From Cystobacter fuscus (lineage in GTDB: Bacteria; Myxococcota; Myxococcia; Myxococcales; Myxococcaceae): DNA of 64,000 nt. Position numbers and translations under genes: made by a program. Below the pieces are notes generated by a model. It had not been told where the DNA came from. It made no database searches and saw only the letters and a list, made by a program, of their open reading frames with translations. Position 1 is the stretch's first letter, and the number at the start of each line of letters is the position of its first letter. Positions 54,199 to 62,145 of this stretch are shown here, in pieces. Location: assembly GCF_002305875.1 (NCBI RefSeq), contig NZ_CP022098.1, forward strand, positions 806,001 through 870,000. The letters are read 5' to 3'.

Positions 54199-54702
54199 AT
54201 GTCCCCCCCGCACGTCGTCCACTCGAACGACATCCCCTGGTCCGACATCGTCCAGGGCTCTCGCGTCGCCATCCGGCGCAAGCAGCTCGGCGCCGCCGCG
54301 CACGGACAGAAGCTCGGATGCAGTCTGCTGGAACTGCTCCCGGGCAAGCAGTCCTGGCCCTTCCACTACCACCTGGCCAACGAGGAGGCGCTCTTCGTCC
54401 TCGAGGGCTCCGGCACGCTGCGGCTCGGCGACGAGCGCATCTCCGTGACCGCCGGGGACTACGTCGCGTTGCCCCCGGGGCCCGCGTGCGCGCACCAGCT
54501 CCTCAACGAGGGCACCCAGCCGCTGCGCTACCTCGCCTTCTCCACCCAGCTCGAGCCCGATGTCCTCGTCTACCCGGACTCCCAGAAGATCGGAGTGCTC
54601 GCCGGCTCCGCGCCGGGAGGCGCCAAGGCCGCCCGCACCCTGGAGGCCTACCTCCCCCTGGCCGCCAAGGTGGGGTACTGGGACGGAGAGTCCACCGACT
54701 GA
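54199..54702 (+). CDS. cupin-domain protein
   Basis: A 167-residue single-cupin protein. Cupin motif 1 reads PFHYHLANEEALFVLEGSGTLRLG (His, His, Glu and the usual Gly), motif 2 GDYVALPPGPACAHQLLNEG (His). The three His and one Glu suggest a bound metal. It begins with ATG 54199 after AGGAGG. The C-terminal third (LVYPDSQKIGVLAG to YLPLAAKVGYWDGE) matches the tail seen in the DUF861-like/EutQ-like group loosely. It is divergent from the citrate synthase-like gene, sharing its putative operators. Substrate unknown. Confidence 0.85.
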   Translation: MSPPHVVHSNDIPWSDIVQGSRVAIRRKQLGAAAHGQKLGCSLLELLPGKQSWPFHYHLANEEALFVLEGSGTLRLGDERISVTAGDYVALPPGPACAHQLLNEGTQPLRYLAFSTQLEPDVLVYPDSQKIGVLAGSAPGGAKAARTLEAYLPLAAKVGYWDGESTD

Positions 54703-54743
54703 CGCCGCGTCCAGGGGAGCGGTGAGGTAGGCTGGCACGGCTC

Positions 54744-55244
54744 ATGGCCTCACTCCTGGATTCGCTCGACCGTGCGCGCCTCCTCAAGGATCGCGAGGCG
54801 GCGCGCGACGTGCTCCGCTCCGACGAACCGCCCCACCTCACCCTCTTGCGGCTGTCGGACGCGGGCCTGCTCGCCGGTGGGCTCGCCGTGTCGTTCGGAG
54901 TGCGGCCCGAGGAGCTCATCGCGCCCCTCACGCTCGCCATGGGTGGTGCCGCCCGGCGCTTCAAGGTCATCGACGTGCGCGAGCGCCCCTTCCTGGAGCT
55001 CCACATCCTCGCCGGAGACGTGTCCGAGCGCTGGGAGGTGGAGGACCTCGCCGCGCTCGTGCACAACCTCAACGACCTCTACCGGGAGGCTCCGGACGTG
55101 CGCGCCATCGCCGTGCTCGGGGAGTGGAACGATGCGCTCCACCTGCTGTGCGTGAGCAGGTCCTCCCTGCCTCGGCTCCTGCGCGAGCCCTTCTTCGCCC
55201 CGCGCAACCGGGATGTCCTGGAGCGCCTCGTCCCGCGGCGCTGA
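54744..55244 (+). CDS. hypothetical protein
   Basis: A 166-residue soluble protein starting at ATG 54744 with GAGG upstream, 41 bp after the cupin gene and probably co-transcribed with it. Prominent segments are LLRLSDAGLLAGGLAVSFGV, RFKVIDVRERPFLELHILAGD, LAALVHNLNDLYREAPDVRAIAVLGEWNDALHLLCV. The alternating strand–helix pattern suggests a compact alpha/beta domain. No family is recognised, and its stop abuts the Rieske gene end. Confidence 0.65.
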   Translation: MASLLDSLDRARLLKDREAARDVLRSDEPPHLTLLRLSDAGLLAGGLAVSFGVRPEELIAPLTLAMGGAARRFKVIDVRERPFLELHILAGDVSERWEVEDLAALVHNLNDLYREAPDVRAIAVLGEWNDALHLLCVSRSSLPRLLREPFFAPRNRDVLERLVPRR

Positions 55245-55245
55245 C

Positions 55246-56256
55246 TCAGACCGCGAGCGGCGTGGTCGCCGGCTCGTCCTGGGCCGCACGCGCGAGCTGC
55301 TTCTTGCGCTCGTGGTACCAGCGGCGGAAGGCGAGGGTGGCCCGGTCCGTCGCCACGCTGCGCTCCTCGGAGACCGGAGGGGCCTCGACTGGGTGGCTCG
55401 ACTCCACGATGGCCCGGTCCTCGTGGAGGATGCGCGTGTTGTAGCGGTCCACCAGGGCCGCCAGCGGCTGCATGCGCACGAAGTCGCGCGCACCCGCCAG
55501 CAGCATCCGCGTGTGGCTCGCGTCCACCGGGATGCACCACATGTGCAACTGCATGAGGCGTCCGGGAATGGGGATGTTCAGCCGCATGCCATTGGGGCGC
55601 AGCCAGTCCAGCGAGCCCTGGGGCGGGACTCCATCCATGCTGGAGTGGGTTCGAAACCCCGTGGGCGTGGGCTCGACCTCCACCTCCATCGTCGACTCCG
55701 GTTTCATCCTCCGGCGCAGCGCCCGGCCGATGGTGCTCTGGTGCACGAAGGGCAGGTGGGGCGAGTCCAGCATGTTCTCCATCGCCCGCGTCCAGTGCGC
55801 GTTCCACGTCTCCGCGTAGAACCCCACGTGCACCCCCGGCTTCTCCAGGGCCTCGGGGACGTAGGGCTCGTCGGGGGCCTCGCCGCCCGGGCGCGTGTAG
55901 AGCCAGATGAGCCCCCCGCGCTCGCGCACCGGAAAGGCCGTGACGGCGTAGCGCTGGCGCTTCTCCTCGGACAGCGCGTTGAGGGGGATGTGCGTGCACG
56001 AGCCGCTCGTGTTGAAGCGCCATCCGTGGAAGGGACACTCCAGGCACCCGTCCGCCCCCACCTTGCCCAGCGACAGCTTCACCCCCCGGTGCGGGCACTG
56101 GTCCTTCAGCGCCGCCAGCGTGCCCCGCCCATCCCGGAACAGGGCGATGCGCTCCCCGGCCAGCGTCAACCCCAGGGGCTTGCTTCCCACCTCGCGTGCC
56201 ATCGCCACGGGCGTCCACACCTCCGCGAGGCCCTCCTGGGCGAATCCGTCCAACAT
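55246..56256 (-). CDS. Rieske 2Fe-2S aromatic ring-hydroxylating oxygenase
   Basis: A 336-residue oxygenase alpha subunit. The N-terminal Rieske domain has CPHRGVKLSLG (Cys-x-His) and CPFHGWRFNTSG (Cys-x-x-His), binding the 2Fe-2S cluster. The catalytic domain has NMLDSPHLPFVH, giving the Asp and two His of the mononuclear iron site, and a distal acidic ligand further on. Length fits the VanA/pheophorbide-a-oxygenase group rather than the longer naphthalene dioxygenase type. GGAGGA precedes ATG 56256. Reductase genes are not adjacent. Divergent TetR gene suggests ligand-dependent control. Confidence 0.9.
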   Translation of the reverse strand: MLDGFAQEGLAEVWTPVAMAREVGSKPLGLTLAGERIALFRDGRGTLAALKDQCPHRGVKLSLGKVGADGCLECPFHGWRFNTSGSCTHIPLNALSEEKRQRYAVTAFPVRERGGLIWLYTRPGGEAPDEPYVPEALEKPGVHVGFYAETWNAHWTRAMENMLDSPHLPFVHQSTIGRALRRRMKPESTMEVEVEPTPTGFRTHSSMDGVPPQGSLDWLRPNGMRLNIPIPGRLMQLHMWCIPVDASHTRMLLAGARDFVRMQPLAALVDRYNTRILHEDRAIVESSHPVEAPPVSEERSVATDRATLAFRRWYHERKKQLARAAQDEPATTPLAV

Positions 56257-56289
56257 CGTTCCTCCCGCGCCAGTCTCTCTGGATAGAAT

Positions 56290-56301
56290 ATCACGAGTGA
56301 T
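56290..56301. promoter_or_regulatory. palindromic operator candidate between Rieske and TetR genes
   Basis: Perfect 12-bp palindrome atcacgagtgat in an AT-rich spot of the 136-bp divergent promoter region. Location and symmetry suit binding of the adjacent TetR-family repressor. Confidence 0.5.
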
Positions 56302-56392
56302 TTATTCAATTTCAAGCCGGACATGAAGGGGGCGTGCGTCACGAGTGGAGGAAGGTTGGATTCCGTACGACATCCGGCTTATTCAAAGGGCC

Positions 56393-57061
56393 ATGGCCCG
56401 GGTGAAGGGAAGCCGCAACGCGGACTACGAGAAGGAGCGGGCGCGCCTGCTGGAAGCCTCGCGCCTGCGGCTGCTCGCGCCGGACGGAGCCCAGGCGAGC
56501 TTCCGGGAACTCGCCGAGGCGGCCGAGGTGAGCGTGGCCACGCTGCGCCACTACTTCGGCTCTCGCGAGGCGCTGGTGCTGGAGGTGATGGCGGACATGC
56601 ACCGGCGGGGACTGCCCTACCTGCTCGCCTCGGCCACCGAGCCGCATGGCCCGGTGCGCGAGTCGCTCCAGTGGTTCCTCCAGACCCTGCTCGCCGGCTG
56701 GCGTCTGGGCGTGGGCGCGGTGCACGCCTTTGGCCTGTCCGCGGGTCTGGGCCATGCGACGCTGGGGCCGGCGTACGTGAAGGAGTTGCTCGAGCCCACG
56801 CTCCAGGCCGCCGAGGCCCGTCTGGCCCGCCACATCGCCGATGGGGAGCTGCGCCGCTGTGACGTGCGCCATGCCGCGCTGGAGCTGGTGTGCCCGGTGG
56901 TGCTCGGCCTGCTGCACCAGTTGCAGTTGTCGGGGGCGAGCTGCCGCCCGCTCGACGTGGAGCGCTTCCTGGAGGACCACCTGGACACCTTCCTCCGGGC
57001 CCATGCCGTGGCCGCGGAGCCTCCCGCTCCCCCGCGCTCCGGAGCGGGCCGCCGGGCCTAG
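56393..57061 (+). CDS. TetR-family transcriptional regulator
   Basis: A 222-residue regulator. Residues about 15–60 are the TetR helix-turn-helix (ASFRELAEAAEVSVATLRHYFGSREALVLEVM), the remainder an all-helical ligand-binding domain (SLQWFLQTLLAGWRLGVG, AALELVCPVVLGLLHQLQL). ATG 56393 is preferred with AAAGGG upstream; a GTG at 56345 would add 16 residues. It is divergent from the Rieske oxygenase gene and probably represses it through the palindrome at 56290. Its stop overlaps the stop region of the next, convergent gene by 4 bp. Confidence 0.88.
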   Translation: MARVKGSRNADYEKERARLLEASRLRLLAPDGAQASFRELAEAAEVSVATLRHYFGSREALVLEVMADMHRRGLPYLLASATEPHGPVRESLQWFLQTLLAGWRLGVGAVHAFGLSAGLGHATLGPAYVKELLEPTLQAAEARLARHIADGELRRCDVRHAALELVCPVVLGLLHQLQLSGASCRPLDVERFLEDHLDTFLRAHAVAAEPPAPPRSGAGRRA

Positions 57062-57618
57062 GCGTTGCCCAGCAGGATCGCGAGGGTGGTCAGGGTCATC
57101 GCGGGCCCCTGCTGGGTGAGGGCCGGTGGCAGGGAGAGGACCACGGGCCGCTGGGGCATGCCCCCACAACTGCGCGAGCCCTGGTACGTCCCCTCCGGGG
57201 TGACCTTCAGGTCGTACCCACAGCGGCCCACGCTGCCCGTGAGCGCCTGGGGCCCCAGGCTGAGGTTCATGAGCGTGCCGAGGAAGTTGCCGCGCGCCTG
57301 GGTGACGCCGTCCTGCTCCTGGAGGTGCAACCGGGTGAGCTGGCCTCCCACCGTGCCCCCCACCTCGTCGGCCTCGAGGTCGAGGAACACCACCCGGTCG
57401 AACATCCTGCCCCGCAGCTCCTGGCCCTGGCGGGTGAGCTGGATGTCGGGACTGGTGATGCTGTCCTCCGTTATCCGGGCGGTGATGGCGCTCTGGGGCG
57501 TGCGCAAGGTGAGGTACTGCTCCCGCGGCGGCTGGGCCGTGGCGGCCGTCCCCCACGCGAGCGCGGCGGCGGCCACCCCGAGAACCTGGCCCCTTCTCTT
57601 CCTGTTCGAGGCTTTCAT
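57058..57618 (-). CDS. secreted hypothetical protein
   Basis: A 186-residue protein with a Sec signal (MKASNRKRRGQVLGVAAAALAWGTAATA). The mature part is beta-rich and repetitive in character (YLTLRTPQSAITARITEDSI, then LRGRMFDRVVFLDLEADEVGGTVGG, LTGSVGRCGYDLKVTPEG) with two cysteines likely paired (GRCGYDL, SRSCGGM). ATG 57618 is the signal-peptide start. It overlaps the TetR gene's end tail-to-tail. Function unknown. Confidence 0.7.
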   Translation of the reverse strand: MKASNRKRRGQVLGVAAAALAWGTAATAQPPREQYLTLRTPQSAITARITEDSITSPDIQLTRQGQELRGRMFDRVVFLDLEADEVGGTVGGQLTRLHLQEQDGVTQARGNFLGTLMNLSLGPQALTGSVGRCGYDLKVTPEGTYQGSRSCGGMPQRPVVLSLPPALTQQGPAMTLTTLAILLGNA

Positions 57619-57814
57619 GTCGGAAGGATAAGGAGGCGGCGTGAGCCGTGCCCGGCGGGGGGTGTAACGCCGCGCGACATATTCTTCGTTCTCCAAATGT
57701 CGTGCTCTGGCAGGCGGCCGGACACACCGAGCGGGGAGGGACTGCGCACGCGCGCGCTCCACGTTAATGTGGCGACGCCGCCGAAGCCGTTCGGCCTGCG
57801 AAAAGTGGTGCACC

Positions 57815-58366
57815 GTGTCGTCGTGGTGGAAGCACGTGAAGAGGAAGCTGCGCCGGGCTCGGGTGCGGCTGCTGCGAAGCGCGGGTCAACCGGAACAGAT
57901 CGCCGGAGGCATGGCACTCGGCCTGTTCGTGGCGATGCTGCCCCTGCTGGGTCTGCAATTGCCGCTGGTCGTCCTCATCGCCGAGCTGCTGCGCCGCCTG
58001 GCGCATATCCACGTGTCACGAGTCGCCGCCCTCGCGGGCGTGTGGCTCACCAACCCGCTCACCGCCGCGCCGCTCTACGGCCTGTGCTACGTCGTCGGCC
58101 GTCCCCTGGCGCACTACCTGCTGCCCGCCTCGGTGCGGTCCGCGAACACCGAGCCCGCGGCGCTCGAGTTGTCCACGTTGTCGTTCTCCGGCCCCGATGC
58201 GCTGGAGGTGGTGCTGGGCCTCGTGCTCGGCAGTCTGATGCTGGGTGTGCCCACCGCCTGGCTCGGCTACCGCATCACCTACGGCATGGTGTCTCGGCAG
58301 CGCGCCCTGCGTGAGCAGCGCCGTGCCCGCAGGACCCGCGCCCCGGGGTTGGTCGCCAGGGCGTAG
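57815..58366 (+). CDS. DUF2062 membrane protein
   Basis: A 183-residue membrane protein. The conserved DUF2062 core is GQPEQIAGGMALGLFVAMLPLLGLQLPLVVLIA followed by NPLTAAPLYGLCYVVGRPL and VVLGLVLGSLMLGVPTAWLGY, giving three or four membrane helices. The start is taken as GTG 57815 (SSWWKHVKRKLRRARVRLL follows), though an ATG at 57767 is in frame and neither has a strong ribosome binding site. The family is found near cell-envelope and glycosyltransferase genes and its role is unknown. Confidence 0.75.
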   Translation: MSSWWKHVKRKLRRARVRLLRSAGQPEQIAGGMALGLFVAMLPLLGLQLPLVVLIAELLRRLAHIHVSRVAALAGVWLTNPLTAAPLYGLCYVVGRPLAHYLLPASVRSANTEPAALELSTLSFSGPDALEVVLGLVLGSLMLGVPTAWLGYRITYGMVSRQRALREQRRARRTRAPGLVARA

Positions 58367-58627
58367 CCGCCCACGGGGCGAGGGCCGTGGCCGCCTGCCC
58401 CACGAGCCGCCAGCAACGCGCATTTTCCGGGAGGGGAATGTGTCCTCCCGGGCATTCAATGCTCGGTTCTCGTTGCTCTCCACGTTCTCTTCGTGACCCG
58501 ACACGGGGATGATGCGAGGCACGGGAGTGGTGCGCGGATGCGCCGACGGACACACCCCGGTGTGTCCGGAAAGGAAATGCGTGATGGCGTGGACCGAGCA
58601 GCTTCCCGGCCGGCGGGCGGTGTCCCG

Positions 58628-61600
58628 ATGAAGACGTCCGTTGTCGAGGACTCCTCTCGCGATCGCACCTCCGCCGAGGAGGTCCTCTCGGGAGGAGGCG
58701 ACACGGGGGCTCTGATGCGTGCCCTGGACTGGTCGAAGACTCCCCTGGGTCCCGTCGAGTCCTGGCCCCAGAGCTTGCGCTCGGCCATCAGCATCTGCCT
58801 GGGCTCGGGCTTCCCCATCAACCTCTACTGGGGCCCGGAATACGTGATGCTGTACAACGATGGCTATGCCCCCATCGCCGGAGGCAAGCACCCATGGGCG
58901 CTCGGCAGGGGCGCGCGCGAGGTGTGGCCCGAGCTCTGGGACTCCATCGGGGAATCGTTCGCGCGGGTGTTAGCGACCGGCGAGGCGACGTACCTCGAGG
59001 ACAGCCTCCTGCTCATGCACCGCCATGGCTACACCGAGGAGTGCTACTTCAACTACACCCTCAGCCCCATCCGGGGCGAGAGCGGCCGGGTCGAGGGCAT
59101 CTTCAACGCGGTGATGGAGACGACCTACCGGGTCATCAACGCGCGGCGCAACCAGGTGCTGCGCGAGCTGGGAGAGCGGGTGGTCCTGGCTCGCTCGGCC
59201 CGGGACGCCTGCACCCTGGCCGCGAGCACGCTGGGCTCGTCCATCGCGGACGTGACCTTCTGCGCGCTCTACCTCGTGGAGGATGGGCACTCCGATGCGC
59301 GGCTCGTCGCGGAGGCGGGACTTTCCGCGGGCGCCTTCCCGGCGGGGCTCCCGCTGGAGGCCGGGCCACACGCTTCCTGGCCCCTGGCCGAGGCTCGGAG
59401 CTCGGGCCGTGTGCAGGAGGTGAGGGGACTGCCCGAGCGGCTCGGCTTCGCGCCCCCCGGCGGCAACTGGCCGGAGCCCACTCACGCGGCGCTGGTGGCG
59501 CCCTTCCTGCCGGCTGGAGCGGGCGAGGCGTCGGGGTTTCTCATCATGGGGGCCAGCCCCCGCCGGGCCATCGACGAGGACTACCTCCAGTTCGCCGAGC
59601 GCGCGGCGGCGCTCGTGGCCCGCGCCGTGTCGACCGCCACGGCGTTCGAGGTCGAGCGCAAGCGGGCCGAGGCGCTCGCGGAACTCGATCGCGCCAAGAC
59701 GGTCTTCTTCTCCAACGTGAGCCACGAGTTCCGCACGCCGCTCACGCTGATGCTCGGTCCCACCGAGGACGCGCTCGCGTCGCCGGACCCGGTGCTGCGC
59801 GGCCCGGCGCTGGAGATGGTCCACCGCAACGAGCTGCGGTTGTTGAAGCTGGTCAACACGCTGCTCGACTTCAGCCGCATCGAGGCGGGCCGCATCGAGG
59901 CCTCCTTCGTCCCCATGGACCTGGCGGAGCTGACGCGCGAGCTGGCGAGTACCTTCCGCTCGGCGGTGGAGCGCGCCGGACTGCGCCTGCGCGTGGAGTG
60001 CGCGCCGCTGCCCGTGCCCGTCTACGTCGACCGCGACATGTGGGAGAAGATCGTGCTCAATCTCCTCTCCAACGCGCTCAAGTTCACGTTCGCCGGGGAG
60101 ATCTCCGTGCGCCTGGAGGCCCGGGGCTCGCACGTGGAGCTCACCGTCCGCGACACGGGCACCGGCATCCCGCCCGAGGCGATGCCCAGGCTCTTCGAGC
60201 GCTTCCATCGCGTGCAGGGCGCGCGCTCGCGCACCCACGAGGGCAGCGGCATCGGCCTGGCGCTGGTGCGCGAGCTCGTGGCGCAGCATGGTGGCTCCGT
60301 CCGGGCCGAGAGCACCCTGGGCGAGGGCACCACCTTCTTCGTCTCGCTGCCCACCGGGCACGCGCACCTGCCGCCCGAGCGCCTCGGGACTCCCCGGGCG
60401 CTCGCCTCGACGGCCTCCCGGGCCGACGCCTATGTCGAGGAGGCGCTGCGCTGGGTGGGCGCCGAGGGCGGGCCGTCCTCCGTGCCGGTCAAGGCTTCCC
60501 CCGGGGAGCGTGCCCAGCCCCTGCCCGGTGAGGGCGCGCGCATCCTGCTCGCCGACGACAACGCGGACATGCGCGAGTACGTCTCCCGACTGCTGGGCGA
60601 GCGCTGGCGGGTGGAGGCGGTGGCGGATGGTCGGCGGGCCCTGGAAGCCGCGCTGCGCGAGCCGCCCGAGCTGGTCCTCACGGATGTGATGATGCCGGGA
60701 CTGGATGGCTTCGGGCTGCTGCGCGCGCTCCGGGCCGAGGAGCGCACGCGGTCGGTGCCCGTCATCATGTTGTCCGCCCGCGCCGGCGAGGAGGCGCACG
60801 TCGAGGGCCTGGAGGCGGGCGCCGATGACTACCTCATCAAGCCCTTCTCCGCGCGCGAGCTGCTGGCGCGCGTGGGCGCCCGGCTGGAGATCTCCCGGCT
60901 GCGCCGCGCCACCGAGGAGCAGATCCGTCAGCTCAACGCGCAGCTCGAGCTCAAGGTGCTCGAGCGCACCGCCCAGCTCCAGGAGTCCAACCAGGAGTTG
61001 GAGAGCTTCAGCTACTCGGTGAGCCACGACCTGCGCGCGCCGCTGCGTCACATCCTGGGCTTCGCCGAGCTGCTCGGCAAGAGCGCCGGGGGGAGCCTCG
61101 ACGACAAGTCGCGGCGCTACCTGCGCACCATCATGGAGTCGGCCCAGAAGGGCGGCCAGCTCGTGGATGATCTGCTCGCCTTCAGCCGCCTGGGGCGGGG
61201 CGAGCTCAAGCGCACCCGGGTGGATCTGGTACCTCTGGTGGACGACCTCCGCGCGGAGCTGGCTCCCGAGGCCGAGGGGCGTCGGGTGCTCTGGCACGTG
61301 GCGCCCCTGCCCCTGGTGCTGGGCGACCCCGCGCTCCTGCGGCTGGTCCTCAAGAACCTGCTGTCCAACTGCCTCAAGTACACGCGGCCCCGGAGCGAGG
61401 CCCTCATCGAGCTGTCCTCCGAGGAGTCCCCCCGCGAGGTGGTCATCCACGTGCGTGACAACGGCGTGGGCTTCGAGATGCAGTACGTGGACAAGCTCTT
61501 CGGCGTCTTCCAACGCCTGCACACGTCCGAGCAGTTCGAGGGAACGGGAATCGGCCTGGCGAACGTGCGACGCATCATCTCCCGACACGGCGGCCGCGTC

Positions 61601-61690
61601 TGGGCCGAAGGGGCCGTGGACGAGGGAGCCACCTTCCACTTCACCCTGCCCAAGGCGAGCCCGCCCGAAGCGGAGACCTCCACGACATGA
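58628..61690 (+). CDS. hybrid sensor kinase with two histidine kinase modules around a receiver (HK–REC–HK)
   Basis: A 1020-residue cytoplasmic hybrid. Residues about 20–190 form a PAS-like sensory domain (ALDWSKTPLGPVESWPQSLR, NLYWGPEYVMLYNDGYAPI), 190–350 a GAF domain. First kinase: H-box FSNVSHEFRTPLTLML (His near 370), N-box NLLSNALKFTFAG, HATPase DTGTGIP and GSGIGLALV. Receiver from about 638 (ILLADDNADMREYV, phospho-Asp in LTDVMMPGLDG near 685, IKPFSARELL). Second kinase: YSVSHDLRAPLRHILGF (near 798), HATPase DNGVGF and GTGIGLANV. ATG 58628 is chosen as it begins the conserved region; ATG 58577 is possible. Its stop overlaps the next ATG (ATGA). Confidence 0.9.
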   Translation: MKTSVVEDSSRDRTSAEEVLSGGGDTGALMRALDWSKTPLGPVESWPQSLRSAISICLGSGFPINLYWGPEYVMLYNDGYAPIAGGKHPWALGRGAREVWPELWDSIGESFARVLATGEATYLEDSLLLMHRHGYTEECYFNYTLSPIRGESGRVEGIFNAVMETTYRVINARRNQVLRELGERVVLARSARDACTLAASTLGSSIADVTFCALYLVEDGHSDARLVAEAGLSAGAFPAGLPLEAGPHASWPLAEARSSGRVQEVRGLPERLGFAPPGGNWPEPTHAALVAPFLPAGAGEASGFLIMGASPRRAIDEDYLQFAERAAALVARAVSTATAFEVERKRAEALAELDRAKTVFFSNVSHEFRTPLTLMLGPTEDALASPDPVLRGPALEMVHRNELRLLKLVNTLLDFSRIEAGRIEASFVPMDLAELTRELASTFRSAVERAGLRLRVECAPLPVPVYVDRDMWEKIVLNLLSNALKFTFAGEISVRLEARGSHVELTVRDTGTGIPPEAMPRLFERFHRVQGARSRTHEGSGIGLALVRELVAQHGGSVRAESTLGEGTTFFVSLPTGHAHLPPERLGTPRALASTASRADAYVEEALRWVGAEGGPSSVPVKASPGERAQPLPGEGARILLADDNADMREYVSRLLGERWRVEAVADGRRALEAALREPPELVLTDVMMPGLDGFGLLRALRAEERTRSVPVIMLSARAGEEAHVEGLEAGADDYLIKPFSARELLARVGARLEISRLRRATEEQIRQLNAQLELKVLERTAQLQESNQELESFSYSVSHDLRAPLRHILGFAELLGKSAGGSLDDKSRRYLRTIMESAQKGGQLVDDLLAFSRLGRGELKRTRVDLVPLVDDLRAELAPEAEGRRVLWHVAPLPLVLGDPALLRLVLKNLLSNCLKYTRPRSEALIELSSEESPREVVIHVRDNGVGFEMQYVDKLFGVFQRLHTSEQFEGTGIGLANVRRIISRHGGRVWAEGAVDEGATFHFTLPKASPPEAETSTT

Positions 61691-62145
61691 GTACCCTCAA
61701 GCGCATCCTTCTCGTCGAGGACAGTGACAACGACGTGCAATTGACCCTCGCCGCCCTCGAGGAGACGCACCTGGCCAACGAGGTGGACGTGGTCAAGGAC
61801 GGCCAGCAGGCGCTCGACTACCTCTTCCGCCGTGGGCCCTTCGTGGCTCGTGGCGAGGAGCACCCGGCGGTGGTGCTGCTGGACCTGAAGCTGCCCAAGT
61901 TGAATGGCCTCGAGGTGCTCGCCCGGCTCAAGGGCGATTCCGAGCTCAAGACGATTCCCGTGGTGATGCTCACCTCGTCCCGGGAGGAGCCGGACCTCAA
62001 GCGCGCCTATGGGCTGGGCGTCAACGCCTACGTGGTGAAGCCGGTGGGGTTCAACGCCTTCACCTCCGCGCTCAAGGAGCTGGGGCTGTTCTGGGCCATC
62101 CTCAACGAGCCTCCTCCAGGCACGGTGCGCAAGGACAGCCGCTGA
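61687..62145 (+). CDS. single-domain response regulator (Rcp1-like)
   Basis: A 152-residue CheY-type receiver with no output domain. ILLVEDSDNDVQLTLAAL contains the acidic pair, VVLLDLKLPKLNGLEVLARL the phospho-Asp, VVMLTSSREEPDL the Thr/Ser switch and YVVKPVGFNAF the conserved Lys. The LxLxPxxxGxExL pattern and C-terminal extension resemble Rcp1, the phytochrome partner. ATG 61687 overlaps the stop of the hybrid kinase; its own stop overlaps the next ATG (TGATG). It is therefore probably a phosphotransfer partner of the flanking kinases. Confidence 0.92.
   Translation: MSTLKRILLVEDSDNDVQLTLAALEETHLANEVDVVKDGQQALDYLFRRGPFVARGEEHPAVVLLDLKLPKLNGLEVLARLKGDSELKTIPVVMLTSSREEPDLKRAYGLGVNAYVVKPVGFNAFTSALKELGLFWAILNEPPPGTVRKDSR

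Noticed and set aside
58970-61639. 889-codon minus-strand open frame opposite the hybrid kinase
   Set aside because: Antisense reading of conserved kinase and receiver motifs; composition unlike any real gene in the window.
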